A DNA stretch of 5,318 nt from Pseudomonadota bacterium (GCA_018812395.1 JAHJDS010000467.1:1-5318), one strand, 5' to 3'. Shown: positions 1 through 5,252, numbered from the stretch's first letter. Notes: generated by a model from the letters alone, not told the origin. Made by a program: numbers and translations.

Positions 1-98
1 CGTCGGTCTTCCGGGCCGACCGGCCGTTCGTGTTCCTGATCCGAGACGAGCGGACGGGGAGCATCCTGTTTATGGGAAGGGTGGTCGATCCTCGTTAA
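1..98 (+). CDS. Serpin (serine protease inhibitor), C-terminal fragment
   Basis: This is the end of a gene that begins before the window; the readable frame runs from base 3 to a TAA at 96-98 (31 codons visible). The peptide carries the C-terminal signature of the serpin superfamily: FRADRPFVFLIRD, then TGSILFMGRVVDP, matching the usual F-x-A-D-x-P-F-x-F-x-I-R-D...G-x-I-L-F-x-G-R-V-x-P ending (strands s4B/s5B of the serpin core). Serpins trap serine or cysteine proteases through a reactive-centre loop, which lies upstream of this segment and is not visible, so inhibitory activity and target cannot be judged. The gene converges on mdh with only 26 bp between the stop codons, and I see no convincing terminator hairpin there. 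Family assignment is good despite the short length; localisation is unknown. Confidence 0.85.
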   Translation, partial: SVFRADRPFVFLIRDERTGSILFMGRVVDPR

Positions 99-124
99 AG
101 GTAGGGCCCGCCAATCGCGGCCAA

Positions 125-1060
125 TCAGTAGCCCATCTCCTTCAGCTCGTCGACCAATTCCCGGACCGCGGCGGCGCTCTTTTTCAGGGCCTCGGCCTCC
201 TCGGGCAACAGCTTGATCTCGATCACCTGTTCCACGCCGGCCCGGCCCAGCTTGACCGGGACGCCGATGAACAGGTCATGGCAGCCGTATTGACCCTGGA
301 GCAGGGCGGCGCAGGGCAGGATTTTCTTGCGGTCAAAGAGAATGGCCTGACACATCTCCACGGCTGAGGAAGCCGGGGCGTAAAAGGCGCTGCCGGTTTT
401 GAGCAGTTCGACGATTTCCGCGCCGCCGAACCGGGTCCGGTGAACCAGCCGCTCGATGGTCTCGGCGTCCATCAACTCGGTGATGGGAATGCCGGCCACG
501 GTCGAGTAGCGGGGCAGGGGGACCATGGTGTCGCCGTGCCCGCCCAGGACAAAGGCGTGGGTGTTCTCGACGCTGACGCCCAGTTCATCGGCGATGAAGC
601 GCCGGAAGCGGGCCGAGTCCAGGACCCCGGCCATGCCGATGACCCGCTCGGGCGGGAAGCCGCTGACGTTATAGGCCACGTGGCACATGGCGTCTAACGG
701 GTTGGAGACGATGATCAGGATCGACTCCGGGGCGTTGGCCTTGACTTGCTCGACCACCTGGGACATTATCTTGGCGTTGGTGGCCAGCAGATCCGAGCGG
801 CTCATCCCCGGTTTGCGCGGCAGGCCGGCGGTGATGATGACCACGTCCGAACCGGCGACGGCCCGGTAGTCATTGGCGCCCGTCAGCCTGGCGTCGTGCT
901 TTTCCACCGGCGCCGCCTCGGCCAGGTCAAGAGCCTTGCCCTGGGGCAGGCCGTCGACGATGTCGATCAGCACCACGTCGGCGATCTGTTTTTCAACCAG
1001 CCGTTGGGCGGTGGTGGCGCCCACGTTACCGGCTCCAACGACGGTCACTTGGTGTATCAT
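125..1060 (-). CDS. mdh: Malate dehydrogenase (NAD-dependent, LDH-like type)
   Basis: Predicted to interconvert malate and oxaloacetate with NAD(H) in the cytoplasm (TCA cycle). The 311-residue protein has the normal length of the LDH-like bacterial MDH group. Visible motifs: Rossmann loop GAGNVG at 9-14; Asp33 at the end of the second beta strand, typical of NAD rather than NADP use; substrate loop AGLPRKPGMSR at 78-88, where Arg82 (Gln in lactate dehydrogenases) and Arg88 point to malate; SNP at 119-121; catalytic Asp148 and substrate-binding Arg151 in VLDSARF; catalytic His175 in GGHGDTMVP. The start is the ATG at 1060-1058, preceded by GAGGAG (1072-1067) with a 6-nt gap. An upstream in-frame ATG at 1123 is rejected because it would add 21 unrelated residues and overlap the -35 box of the gene's own promoter. 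Divergent from purC, convergent with the serpin gene. Confidence 0.96.
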   Translation of the reverse strand: MIHQVTVVGAGNVGATTAQRLVEKQIADVVLIDIVDGLPQGKALDLAEAAPVEKHDARLTGANDYRAVAGSDVVIITAGLPRKPGMSRSDLLATNAKIMSQVVEQVKANAPESILIIVSNPLDAMCHVAYNVSGFPPERVIGMAGVLDSARFRRFIADELGVSVENTHAFVLGGHGDTMVPLPRYSTVAGIPITELMDAETIERLVHRTRFGGAEIVELLKTGSAFYAPASSAVEMCQAILFDRKKILPCAALLQGQYGCHDLFIGVPVKLGRAGVEQVIEIKLLPEEAEALKKSAAAVRELVDELKEMGY

Positions 1061-1066
1061 GGCGGG

Positions 1067-1072
1067 CTCCTC
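1067..1072 (-). promoter_or_regulatory. mdh ribosome binding site
   Basis: GAGGAG on the minus strand, 6 nt before the ATG at 1060-1058. It decides the mdh start in favour of this ATG over the upstream in-frame ATG at 1123, which has no comparable site. Confidence 0.85.
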
Positions 1073-1094
1073 GATCCTTGTTTGCGAGAGGCTG

Positions 1095-1123
1095 AGTCTA
1101 ACGCCAACCGGGGAGACTGTCAA
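1095..1123 (-). promoter_or_regulatory. mdh sigma70-like promoter
   Basis: On the minus strand a perfect -35 TTGACA (1123-1118) is followed after 17 bp by TAGACT (1100-1095, four of six matches to TATAAT). The predicted start of transcription is near 1088, giving a leader of about 28 nt that contains the mdh ribosome binding site. Spacing and position fit well; not experimentally known. Confidence 0.7.
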
Positions 1124-1128
1124 ATAGT

Positions 1129-1141
1129 CGTCAATGTGACG
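1129..1141. promoter_or_regulatory. Possible operator palindrome in mdh/purC spacer
   Basis: CGTCA-ATG-TGACG is a perfect inverted repeat with 5-bp arms and a 3-bp spacer. It lies 5 bp upstream of the mdh -35 box and 61 bp before the purC start, a sensible place for a regulator of either gene. It matches no operator I can name, and a short palindrome can occur by chance. Confidence 0.25.
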
Positions 1142-1202
1142 GACTTTGCGTGTTGGCGCCGTGCCACGCGGCGGATCGAAGAACTACGAATGGGAGTTGG
1201 AG

Positions 1203-2093
1203 ATGACGGCCGTCTATGAGACCGATCTGGGTGACTTGCCGCTGGTGAGCCGGGGCAAGGTGCGCGACATCTACGACCTGGGCGATTCCCTGCTGATGGT
1301 CGCCTCGGACCGCATCAGCGCCTTTGACGTGGTCATGGCCGAGCCCGTCCCGGACAAGGGCCGGGTCCTGACCGCCCTGTCGTTGTTCTGGTTCGATTTG
1401 TTGGGAGACGTGGTCGAACACCATCTCCTGACCGCCGAGGTGGATCAGTTCCCGGCCGAGTGCCGACCCTATCGGGATCAACTGGCCGGGCGGTCCATGA
1501 TCGTCAAGAAGGCCGAACCCCTGCCCGTGGAATGCATCGTCCGCGGCTATTTGTCCGGCTCGGGATGGAAGGATTACCTGACCACGGGTGAGGTCTGCGG
1601 CTACAAGCTGCCAATGGGCCTTCAGGAATCGGTCCGGCTGGACCAGCCCCTGTTCACCCCCTCGACCAAGGCCGAATTGGGCCGGCACGATCTGAACATC
1701 ACCCCCGAGGAGGCCGCCCGCCTGGTCGGCGGCGAGGTCGCCCGGGAGGCCAAACGAATATCCCTCGAACTCTACACCCGGGCCCGGGACTACGCCGCGG
1801 ACCGAGGCATCATCATCGCCGACACCAAATTCGAGCTGGGGATGCAGGGCGGCCGGCTGATCCTGATCGACGAGGTCCTGACGCCCGACTCGAGCCGATT
1901 CTGGCCGGCGGACATGTACCAGGTGGGCCAGGGCCAGCCCAGCTTTGACAAGCAGTACCTTCGGGACTACCTGGAAACACTGGACTGGGGCAAGGCCCCG
2001 CCGCCGCCGCCCCTGCCCAGGGAGGTTATCCACAACACGCGGGCCAAGTACCTGGATGCCCTGGAGAAATTGACCGGCCGGGGATTGGACTGA
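1203..2093 (+). CDS. purC: Phosphoribosylaminoimidazole-succinocarboxamide (SAICAR) synthase
   Basis: Catalyses the ATP-dependent joining of CAIR and L-aspartate to give SAICAR in de novo purine synthesis, in the cytosol. The 296-residue protein belongs to the longer SAICAR synthetase form (about 290-310 residues, as in yeast Ade1 and actinobacterial enzymes) rather than the roughly 240-residue E. coli form. Visible motifs: N-terminal RGKVRDIYDLG (17-27) and ASDRISAFD (34-42); the family signature VECIVRGYLSGSGW (109-122); IIIADTKFELG (203-213); LIDEVLTPDSSRFW (221-234); and the C-terminal proline run and LP (266-272) followed by a helix ending LTGRGLD. Start is the ATG at 1203 behind GGGAG (1192-1196, 6-nt gap); the in-frame ATG at 1146 would add 19 non-conserved residues. 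No other pur genes are adjacent, so it is probably a single-gene unit. I could not find a clear promoter or purine riboswitch in its 142-bp upstream spacer. Confidence 0.97.
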   Translation: MTAVYETDLGDLPLVSRGKVRDIYDLGDSLLMVASDRISAFDVVMAEPVPDKGRVLTALSLFWFDLLGDVVEHHLLTAEVDQFPAECRPYRDQLAGRSMIVKKAEPLPVECIVRGYLSGSGWKDYLTTGEVCGYKLPMGLQESVRLDQPLFTPSTKAELGRHDLNITPEEAARLVGGEVAREAKRISLELYTRARDYAADRGIIIADTKFELGMQGGRLILIDEVLTPDSSRFWPADMYQVGQGQPSFDKQYLRDYLETLDWGKAPPPPPLPREVIHNTRAKYLDALEKLTGRGLD

Positions 2094-2121
2094 CCCCTTC
2101 CCGACGCGTCGCCTGACGTCA

Positions 2122-2154
2122 AAGCGCCGGGGGACCATCGTCCCGCCGGCGCTT
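2122..2154. terminator. Probable bidirectional terminator between purC and the DUF4282 gene
   Basis: AAGCGCCGG (2122-2130) pairs with CCGGCGCTT (2146-2154), and the inner GGGA/TCCC extends the stem to 13 bp with one bulged G and a 6-nt loop. It lies 28 bp after the purC stop and 27 bp after the end of the converging minus-strand gene. The trailing T content is modest on both strands (CTTCTT on plus, CTTT on minus), so efficiency is uncertain, but its position between two convergent genes supports the call. Confidence 0.7.
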
Positions 2155-2181
2155 CTTGTCGGGTTTGCCTGGTCGGGATTC

Positions 2182-2502
2182 CTACAGACCCGCACTCTCC
2201 GGGGGAGAGGGCACCGACCCCCCGCCGGCCTGAACGCCGCCGGGCCGCAGGTAACGGGTGTTTTCCTCGATCCGGAAGAGGATGACGATCATTTCGCAAT
2301 AGACCCGGGTCATGACCGGACCCAAGAACATCCACAACAAACCGCTGATGACCATGGCGGCCCCTCCCCCGCTGGCCGCGCCCCTGATGAGCATCACCAG
2401 GCCCGCGATGACCGAGACCACCACCCCGATCCAGAATAGTATTTGAATGATGATCGGGGTGATCATCCGCCGAAAGGACAGAAATTCGCCAAAGTCACCC
2501 AT
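2182..2502 (-). CDS. DUF4282-family small membrane protein
   Basis: A 106-residue protein of unknown function, recognisable as DUF4282. It has an N-terminal FGEFLSFRRMITP stretch (4-16), a first membrane helix around 17-39 and a second around 48-64. The conserved segment R-V-Y-C-E (66-70) then leads into IVILFRIEENT (72-82), the most typical part of the family. The C-terminal tail (about 86-106) is rich in Gly, Pro and Ser and probably disordered. It is expected in the cytoplasmic membrane with two helices; no enzymatic residues are evident. The ATG at 2502 is preceded by AAGGAGGG on the minus strand (2514-2507) with a 4-nt gap, which supports the start. It is transcribed divergently from another membrane protein gene (2807-3748); co-function is possible but unproven. 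Confidence 0.85.
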   Translation of the reverse strand: MGDFGEFLSFRRMITPIIIQILFWIGVVVSVIAGLVMLIRGAASGGGAAMVISGLLWMFLGPVMTRVYCEMIVILFRIEENTRYLRPGGVQAGGGSVPSPPESAGL

Positions 2503-2538
2503 CGCGCCCTCCTTGTGGATCGGTTATGTTTGTCAGCC

Positions 2539-2568
2539 TTAAAATCTAGACGATCATCATTGTATAAT
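2539..2568 (+). promoter_or_regulatory. Plus-strand promoter candidate with consensus -10
   Basis: A perfect TATAAT (2563-2568), immediately preceded by TG, lies 18 bp after a poor -35 TTAAAA (2539-2544). It overlaps the minus-strand -10 of the DUF4282 gene, so the two would compete. If used, its transcript would begin near 2575 and include the long hairpin at 2604-2662 as part of a roughly 230-nt leader for the membrane protein gene at 2807. Confidence 0.35.
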
Positions 2569-2593
2569 ATTCTACCCCGCGACAGGTTGTCAA
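2564..2593 (-). promoter_or_regulatory. Promoter candidate for the DUF4282 gene
   Basis: On the minus strand a perfect TTGACA (2593-2588) is followed after 18 bp by TATTAT (2569-2564, five of six matches). Transcription would begin near 2557, leaving a leader of about 55 nt before the ATG at 2502. The surrounding DNA (about 2535-2575) is markedly AT-rich compared with the rest of the window. Confidence 0.6.
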
Positions 2594-2603
2594 GGCGTAA
2601 AAG

Positions 2604-2662
2604 GGCCGCCATTGGCGACCGGTAGCCACCGGAAAGACCGGCTTTTCGGTTGCCAGGCGGCC
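2604..2662. repeat. Long imperfect hairpin in divergent spacer
   Basis: GGCCGCC (2604-2610) pairs with GGCGGCC (2656-2662), and TGGCGACCG (2613-2621) pairs with CGGTTGCCA (2647-2655) with one G-T wobble. Together they give 16 base pairs interrupted only by a two-base AT bulge on the left arm. The 25-nt apex contains CCGG-AAAGA-CCGG, which may form a further small stem. Read on the minus strand, the stem is followed by CTTTT, so it could act as a weak terminator against antisense transcription. Read on the plus strand, it could be a structured leader element. I do not recognise a known riboswitch class in it. Confidence 0.6.
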
Positions 2663-2678
2663 GATGGGTCTATACAAT
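2650..2678 (+). promoter_or_regulatory. Promoter candidate for the six-helix membrane protein gene
   Basis: TTGCCA (2650-2655, five of six matches to TTGACA) is followed after exactly 17 bp by TACAAT (2673-2678, five of six). The expected transcript start is near 2685, leaving a leader of about 120 nt. The -35 box lies inside the right arm of the 2604-2662 hairpin, so this promoter and a folded leader from the upstream candidate are alternative readings of the same DNA. Confidence 0.55.
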
Positions 2679-2806
2679 TAATGGGAAGCCCTGCGGCGCT
2701 GAGCCGATGCCGTCGGATCGGTACGACGCCGGTCATCGGGTCAACAATCCGTGACCTGGGTGGCTTGACCAATAACCTAACCCGGTACCTGATCAGGGAG
2801 GGAAAG

Positions 2807-3748
2807 ATGGTAGAAAACGCCAATCAACAGAAGCCGGCCCCCAAGGCCAAAAAGCCGGCCCCCACGGCCGGTTCCGAACCGAGAATGTTCGGGGCCACGG
2901 TCATCGTCGGCCTAATCGCCAAGTTCGTCGAGCTGATCGGCAAAGTCCTAGGAGCCAAGTTCTTTGACGCCACGGCCTACTTCTTCACCCTGATCGGCCA
3001 CTGGGCGACCCTGGTCGCCGCCGGGCTGTGGTTCGTCTTCTGCCTGATCGCCGCCATCGCCATTCCCAGCCAGAACCTGGCCATATTCATCTGGCCGTTG
3101 GGCATCTTTAAACTGTCCATCGCGGCGATGATCATCGCCGGTATCGTCGGTGCTGCCGTGATTCTGCTGTTGCAGTACATTGCCACCCGTTTCCTTCAAT
3201 CGGGCGACCGCCTGATCAAGTCCTCGCCCAGTTCCATGGCCTCCAAGGGCTACCTGGAGTGCGTCGGGCTACTCCTGCTCATCTCGGGACTCGTCTTCTT
3301 CATCTTCGGTATCGTCGGCCTAGTCTCGGGACGGGTGCCCCAGTTCTTCTTCAGTCTGGCCTGGCTGGTGATCACCGTCTACTGGACCTGTTTCGCCCTC
3401 AACCAGGAGACGGTCAATGTCCAGATCGCCACCGAATCCTCGGCCGGCCAGGAGTTCATCGGCATCCTTTCTTTTTGGGCCAAGAGCGCCCTCAAACTGG
3501 TGCCCATCGCCTTTGGTGTGGCCCTGACGGTGGGGGCCGTGGTTCTGGTCGTGTCGGCTATCATGTGCCTTGTCGGCGGCAACACCGCGATCAGTGGACT
3601 CGTTAACGGTAATATGGCTGGCAACCTCGTCTTCTGGGGTTTGCTCCTGCCTCTGTTCGCCTACATGGGATTCTTGGCCTACTACCTGGCCATTGACCTC
3701 ATTCTGGCCATCCTCAAGTTGCCCCGGCTGCTGGAGAAGAAGGGCTAG
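2807..3748 (+). CDS. Predicted multi-pass membrane protein of unknown function
   Basis: A 313-residue protein that I do not recognise. The N-terminus (1-26) is hydrophilic and rich in Lys, Pro and Ala, with a repeated KPAP motif (9-12 and 16-19), and is probably cytoplasmic. After a moderately hydrophobic or amphipathic stretch (about 28-60) come about six hydrophobic segments, roughly 67-86, 103-126, 152-174, 180-198, 229-256 and 274-303. Between helices four and five lies a polar loop with NQETVNVQIATESSAGQEF (199-217). The C-terminus is short and basic (LPRLLEKKG). There is no signal peptide and no transport or catalytic motif I can name. The ATG at 2807 is chosen because GGGAGGG (2796-2802) sits 4 nt before it; an in-frame ATG at 2612 would add 65 residues of non-membrane sequence encoded across the promoter and hairpin. 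The gene ends 22 bp before a strong terminator, so it is probably monocistronic. Confidence 0.85.
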   Translation: MVENANQQKPAPKAKKPAPTAGSEPRMFGATVIVGLIAKFVELIGKVLGAKFFDATAYFFTLIGHWATLVAAGLWFVFCLIAAIAIPSQNLAIFIWPLGIFKLSIAAMIIAGIVGAAVILLLQYIATRFLQSGDRLIKSSPSSMASKGYLECVGLLLLISGLVFFIFGIVGLVSGRVPQFFFSLAWLVITVYWTCFALNQETVNVQIATESSAGQEFIGILSFWAKSALKLVPIAFGVALTVGAVVLVVSAIMCLVGGNTAISGLVNGNMAGNLVFWGLLLPLFAYMGFLAYYLAIDLILAILKLPRLLEKKG

Positions 3749-3770
3749 TTTACAGCCAAATAATCACTGC

Positions 3771-3802
3771 AATCCCGGGGGGTCTCCCCCGGGATTTTTT
3801 TT
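3771..3802 (+). terminator. Strong intrinsic terminator after the membrane protein gene
   Basis: AATCCCGGGGG (3771-3781) pairs perfectly with CCCCCGGGATT (3786-3796), giving an 11-bp stem with a 4-nt GTCT loop. It is followed by a run of T to 3802 (eight T in all, two of them in the stem). It starts 22 bp after the TAG at 3746-3748. Confidence 0.95.
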
Positions 3803-4031
3803 AATCCGCCCGGAGCGGACCACGGGAACCGGAATCTATTTTTCTCGTTTTTGAAAGTTGGACCTCTTGGTCACGGGGCCGGCCGCCGGATAGATTGAGA
3901 AGCCCAATAAGTAAAAAACAAGAGATTCCCTTGGGTTAACCAATCACCATGCCCCGAAGACGACCTCTTGGCATAAGCCTTGCCCATTACCTTGCCCAGG
4001 ACACGGCTGACAACCAGACAGAGGTCAGACC
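3803..4031 (+). other. Gene-free spacer upstream of the micro-ORF
   Basis: No coding frame here is convincing. The stretch contains AT-rich patches (about 3837-3855 and 3908-3922) and the near-palindrome TTGGGTTAACCAA (3931-3943, core GGTTAACC). An exact 10-bp direct repeat, GACCTCTTGG, occurs at 3861-3870 and 3962-3971, the second copy overlapping a sigma54-like element. The arrangement resembles an upstream regulatory region more than decayed coding sequence. Confidence 0.4.
3968..3985 (+). promoter_or_regulatory. Sigma54-like -24/-12 element upstream of the micro-ORF
   Basis: TTGGCATAAGCCTTGCCC has GG at 3970-3971 and GC at 3982-3983 separated by exactly 10 bp, within the TGGCA...TTGC framework of RpoN promoters; the usual C after TGGCA is T here. 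Transcription would start near 3995, about 37 nt before the micro-ORF ATG. I see no good sigma70 alternative close to it. Such motifs occur by chance in GC-rich DNA, so this is only a candidate. Confidence 0.4.
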
Positions 4032-4112
4032 ATGAACGTCGTTTATACCATCACCCTGATCGCCCTGGCCGCCATCGTCCTCGGCGCGGCCGCGGTCTCG
4101 GCAATGGGTTAG
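4032..4112 (+). CDS. 26-residue single-helix hydrophobic micropeptide
   Basis: A short frame from ATG (4032) to TAG (4110-4112). The peptide begins MNVVYTITLIALAAIVL and ends GAAAVSAMG: almost wholly hydrophobic, without charged residues, and long enough for exactly one membrane helix. AGAGG (4020-4024) lies 7 nt before the ATG, and an in-frame TGA at 4008-4010 excludes a longer version. It sits alone between two intrinsic terminators, with a sigma54-like element upstream and structured RNA downstream. Size and composition resemble small membrane subunits (the CydX or KdpF class) or hydrophobic type I toxin peptides, but it matches neither by sequence that I can see. It could also be the cleaved remnant of a signal-peptide-like sequence. 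Function unknown; the coding call rests on composition, ribosome binding site and isolation. Confidence 0.55.
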   Translation: MNVVYTITLIALAAIVLGAAAVSAMG

Positions 4113-4145
4113 AAACAAACGGTCCCCCGGCCGACAAGATATATG

Positions 4146-4238
4146 GCCCCCTCAGGGGGCAACCAGCCCTCCCCATCCTCCTCCAGAAGCTGGTGGTTCA
4201 CCCGGCGGCTCCCCCCCCTGGCCGCCGGGTGATTTTTT
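4146..4238 (+). ncRNA. Three tandem stem-loops with C/U-rich loops (possible regulatory RNA or 3' UTR)
   Basis: Three hairpins follow one another with spacers of 1 and 3 nt. Hairpin 1 is GCCCCC-TCA-GGGGGC (4146-4160). Hairpin 2 pairs ACCAGC (4162-4167) with GCTGGT (4189-4194) and exposes a 21-nt loop (4168-4188) containing CCTCCCC and CCTCCTCC. Hairpin 3 (4198-4232) is the terminator stem, whose 11-nt loop holds eight consecutive C. The loop sequences are complementary to Shine-Dalgarno motifs such as GGGAGG and AGGAGG. Starting 34 nt after the micro-ORF stop, this is either its 3' untranslated region or a small RNA processed from the same transcript. No known RNA family is recognised. Confidence 0.5.
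4198..4238 (+). terminator. Strong intrinsic terminator before moxR
   Basis: TCACCCGGCGGC (4198-4209) pairs perfectly with GCCGCCGGGTGA (4221-4232), a 12-bp GC-rich stem with an 11-nt C-rich loop, followed by six T (4233-4238). It closes the micro-ORF unit and separates it from moxR. Confidence 0.92.
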
Positions 4239-4268
4239 GGCGTGAAATGAACCGGGATTCATTTTTGA

Positions 4269-4297
4269 TTGCCGGGGACGCCTTTCCGTGGTATATA
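4269..4297 (+). promoter_or_regulatory. Candidate moxR promoter
   Basis: TTGCCG (4269-4274) and TATATA (4292-4297) are separated by 17 bp, each matching four of six consensus bases, with an AT-rich stretch (ATTCATTTTTGATT, 4257-4270) just upstream. Transcription would begin near 4304, about 29 nt before the GTG start. Since a strong terminator ends at 4238, a promoter is needed somewhere in 4239-4320, and this is the best match. Confidence 0.45.
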
Positions 4298-4321
4298 ACA
4301 GTGTCCGCCGATAACTTTTTT

Positions 4322-4327
4322 AGGAGG
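4322..4327 (+). promoter_or_regulatory. moxR ribosome binding site
   Basis: A perfect AGGAGG, 5 nt before GTG at 4333. It decides the use of the GTG start: the next in-frame ATG lies far inside the conserved AAA+ core (Met142). Confidence 0.9.
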
Positions 4328-4332
4328 CATTT

Positions 4333-5193
4333 GTGGCCACTCCATCTGGATTCGATCAGTTCTCCGGCACGGATCAATACATTGTCTCGCCCGAGCTTCG
4401 GGACGTGGTCAACGTGTCCATCGCCCTCCAGCGCCCGCTCCTGGTCAAGGGCGAGCCGGGCACGGGCAAGACGTTACTCTCCCACAACATCGCCCGGGCC
4501 CTGGACAAGAGGCTGATCGTCTGGAACATCAAGAGCACGACCAAGGCCAAGGACGGTCTCTACTTCTACGACACCGTCCGGCGCCTGAACGACGCCCGGT
4601 TCGGCGGCGGCGACGTGTCCAACATCCGCATCTACATCGACCAGGGCAAGCTGGGCCAGGCCTTCGACGCCGAGGAGCGGGTGGTCCTGCTCATCGACGA
4701 GATCGACAAGGCCGATATCGAGTTCCCCAACGACCTGCTCAACGAACTCGACGAGATGTCCTTCCACATCCCCGAGCTGGACGAGACCGTGGTCGCCAAG
4801 CACCGGCCGATCATGGTCATCACCTCGAACTCGGAAAAGGAGCTGCCCGACGCCTTTTTGCGGCGCTGCGTGTTCCACTACATCGAGTTCCCGGAAGAGG
4901 CCCTGATGACCGAGATCATCCACGTCCACTTCCCGGAGATCGAGCGCAACCTGCTTAGCCAGGTCCTCAAGAAATTCTACTGGCTCCGGACGTTCGACGA
5001 TTTCCGGAAGAAACCGTCGACCTCCGAACTCCTCGACTGGATCCAGGCCCTGATCGCCGGCGGTATTTCACCGGGCGTCGTGGAAAAGGAAATGCCTTTC
5101 CTGGGGGCCCTGATCAAGAAAGAGGAGGACATGGCCACCTTCGAGCGGCAGTCGACCCTGGGACAGCGTCGAGCCACCGTCCGCCGTTTCTGA
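4333..5193 (+). CDS. MoxR-family AAA+ ATPase
   Basis: A cytoplasmic ATPase of the MoxR branch of AAA+ proteins, which act as chaperones that remodel or activate partner enzyme complexes, usually together with a von Willebrand factor A (VWA) protein. In the 286-residue product: Walker A GEPGTGKT (40-47); the conserved block WNIKSTTKAKDGLYFYDTV (64-82); Walker B VVLLIDEID (117-125) with acidic Asp122 and Glu123; sensor 1 in ITSN (163-166); arginine-finger candidates Arg177 and Arg178 in DAFLRRC; and the lid region with KPSTSELLDWIQAL (227-240). All ATPase elements are intact and the length is normal for the family. The gene starts at GTG with AGGAGG 5 nt upstream, and no in-frame ATG lies near the N-terminus. 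The upstream neighbour is insulated by a terminator. No VWA gene starts in the remaining 125 bp, so the partner is either further downstream or elsewhere. Confidence 0.95.
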   Translation: MATPSGFDQFSGTDQYIVSPELRDVVNVSIALQRPLLVKGEPGTGKTLLSHNIARALDKRLIVWNIKSTTKAKDGLYFYDTVRRLNDARFGGGDVSNIRIYIDQGKLGQAFDAEERVVLLIDEIDKADIEFPNDLLNELDEMSFHIPELDETVVAKHRPIMVITSNSEKELPDAFLRRCVFHYIEFPEEALMTEIIHVHFPEIERNLLSQVLKKFYWLRTFDDFRKKPSTSELLDWIQALIAGGISPGVVEKEMPFLGALIKKEEDMATFERQSTLGQRRATVRRF

Positions 5194-5252
5194 TCGATAG
5201 CCTCGACGCGTCCGGCAACGCCACCGAAGCTTAGTCATCCATTCCGGCGGAA

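Noticed and set aside
440..1219. Several plus-strand frames antisense to mdh (440-697, 746-1219, 873-1127)
   Set aside because: They lie opposite conserved mdh motifs, lack plausible ribosome binding sites and encode no recognisable protein; this is the usual artefact of high GC at third codon positions.
1131..2195. 354-codon minus-strand frame antisense to purC
   Set aside because: Shadow of the GC-rich purC codons; low-complexity Gly/Gln/Asp/Arg-rich translation with no family features, while purC has all its signatures.
2604..2662. Cyclic-di-GMP-I (GEMM) riboswitch
   Set aside because: Fragments such as GGTAGCC and GGTTGCC recall the class, but the conserved GGCAAACC and GGACGCAAAGCC cores are missing and the order of elements is wrong.
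2612..2806. 65-codon N-terminal extension of the six-helix membrane protein from the ATG at 2612
   Set aside because: The segment spans a hairpin and a promoter-like element, its translation is unlike the rest of the protein, and GGGAGGG sits correctly before the ATG at 2807.
3980..4516. 178-codon plus-strand open frame ahead of and overlapping moxR
   Set aside because: It runs through the micro-ORF, the three hairpins, the terminator and then into moxR in another frame. Its translation is Arg/Pro/Ser-rich without domain character, and the moxR frame with AGGAGG and AAA+ motifs is clearly the real one.
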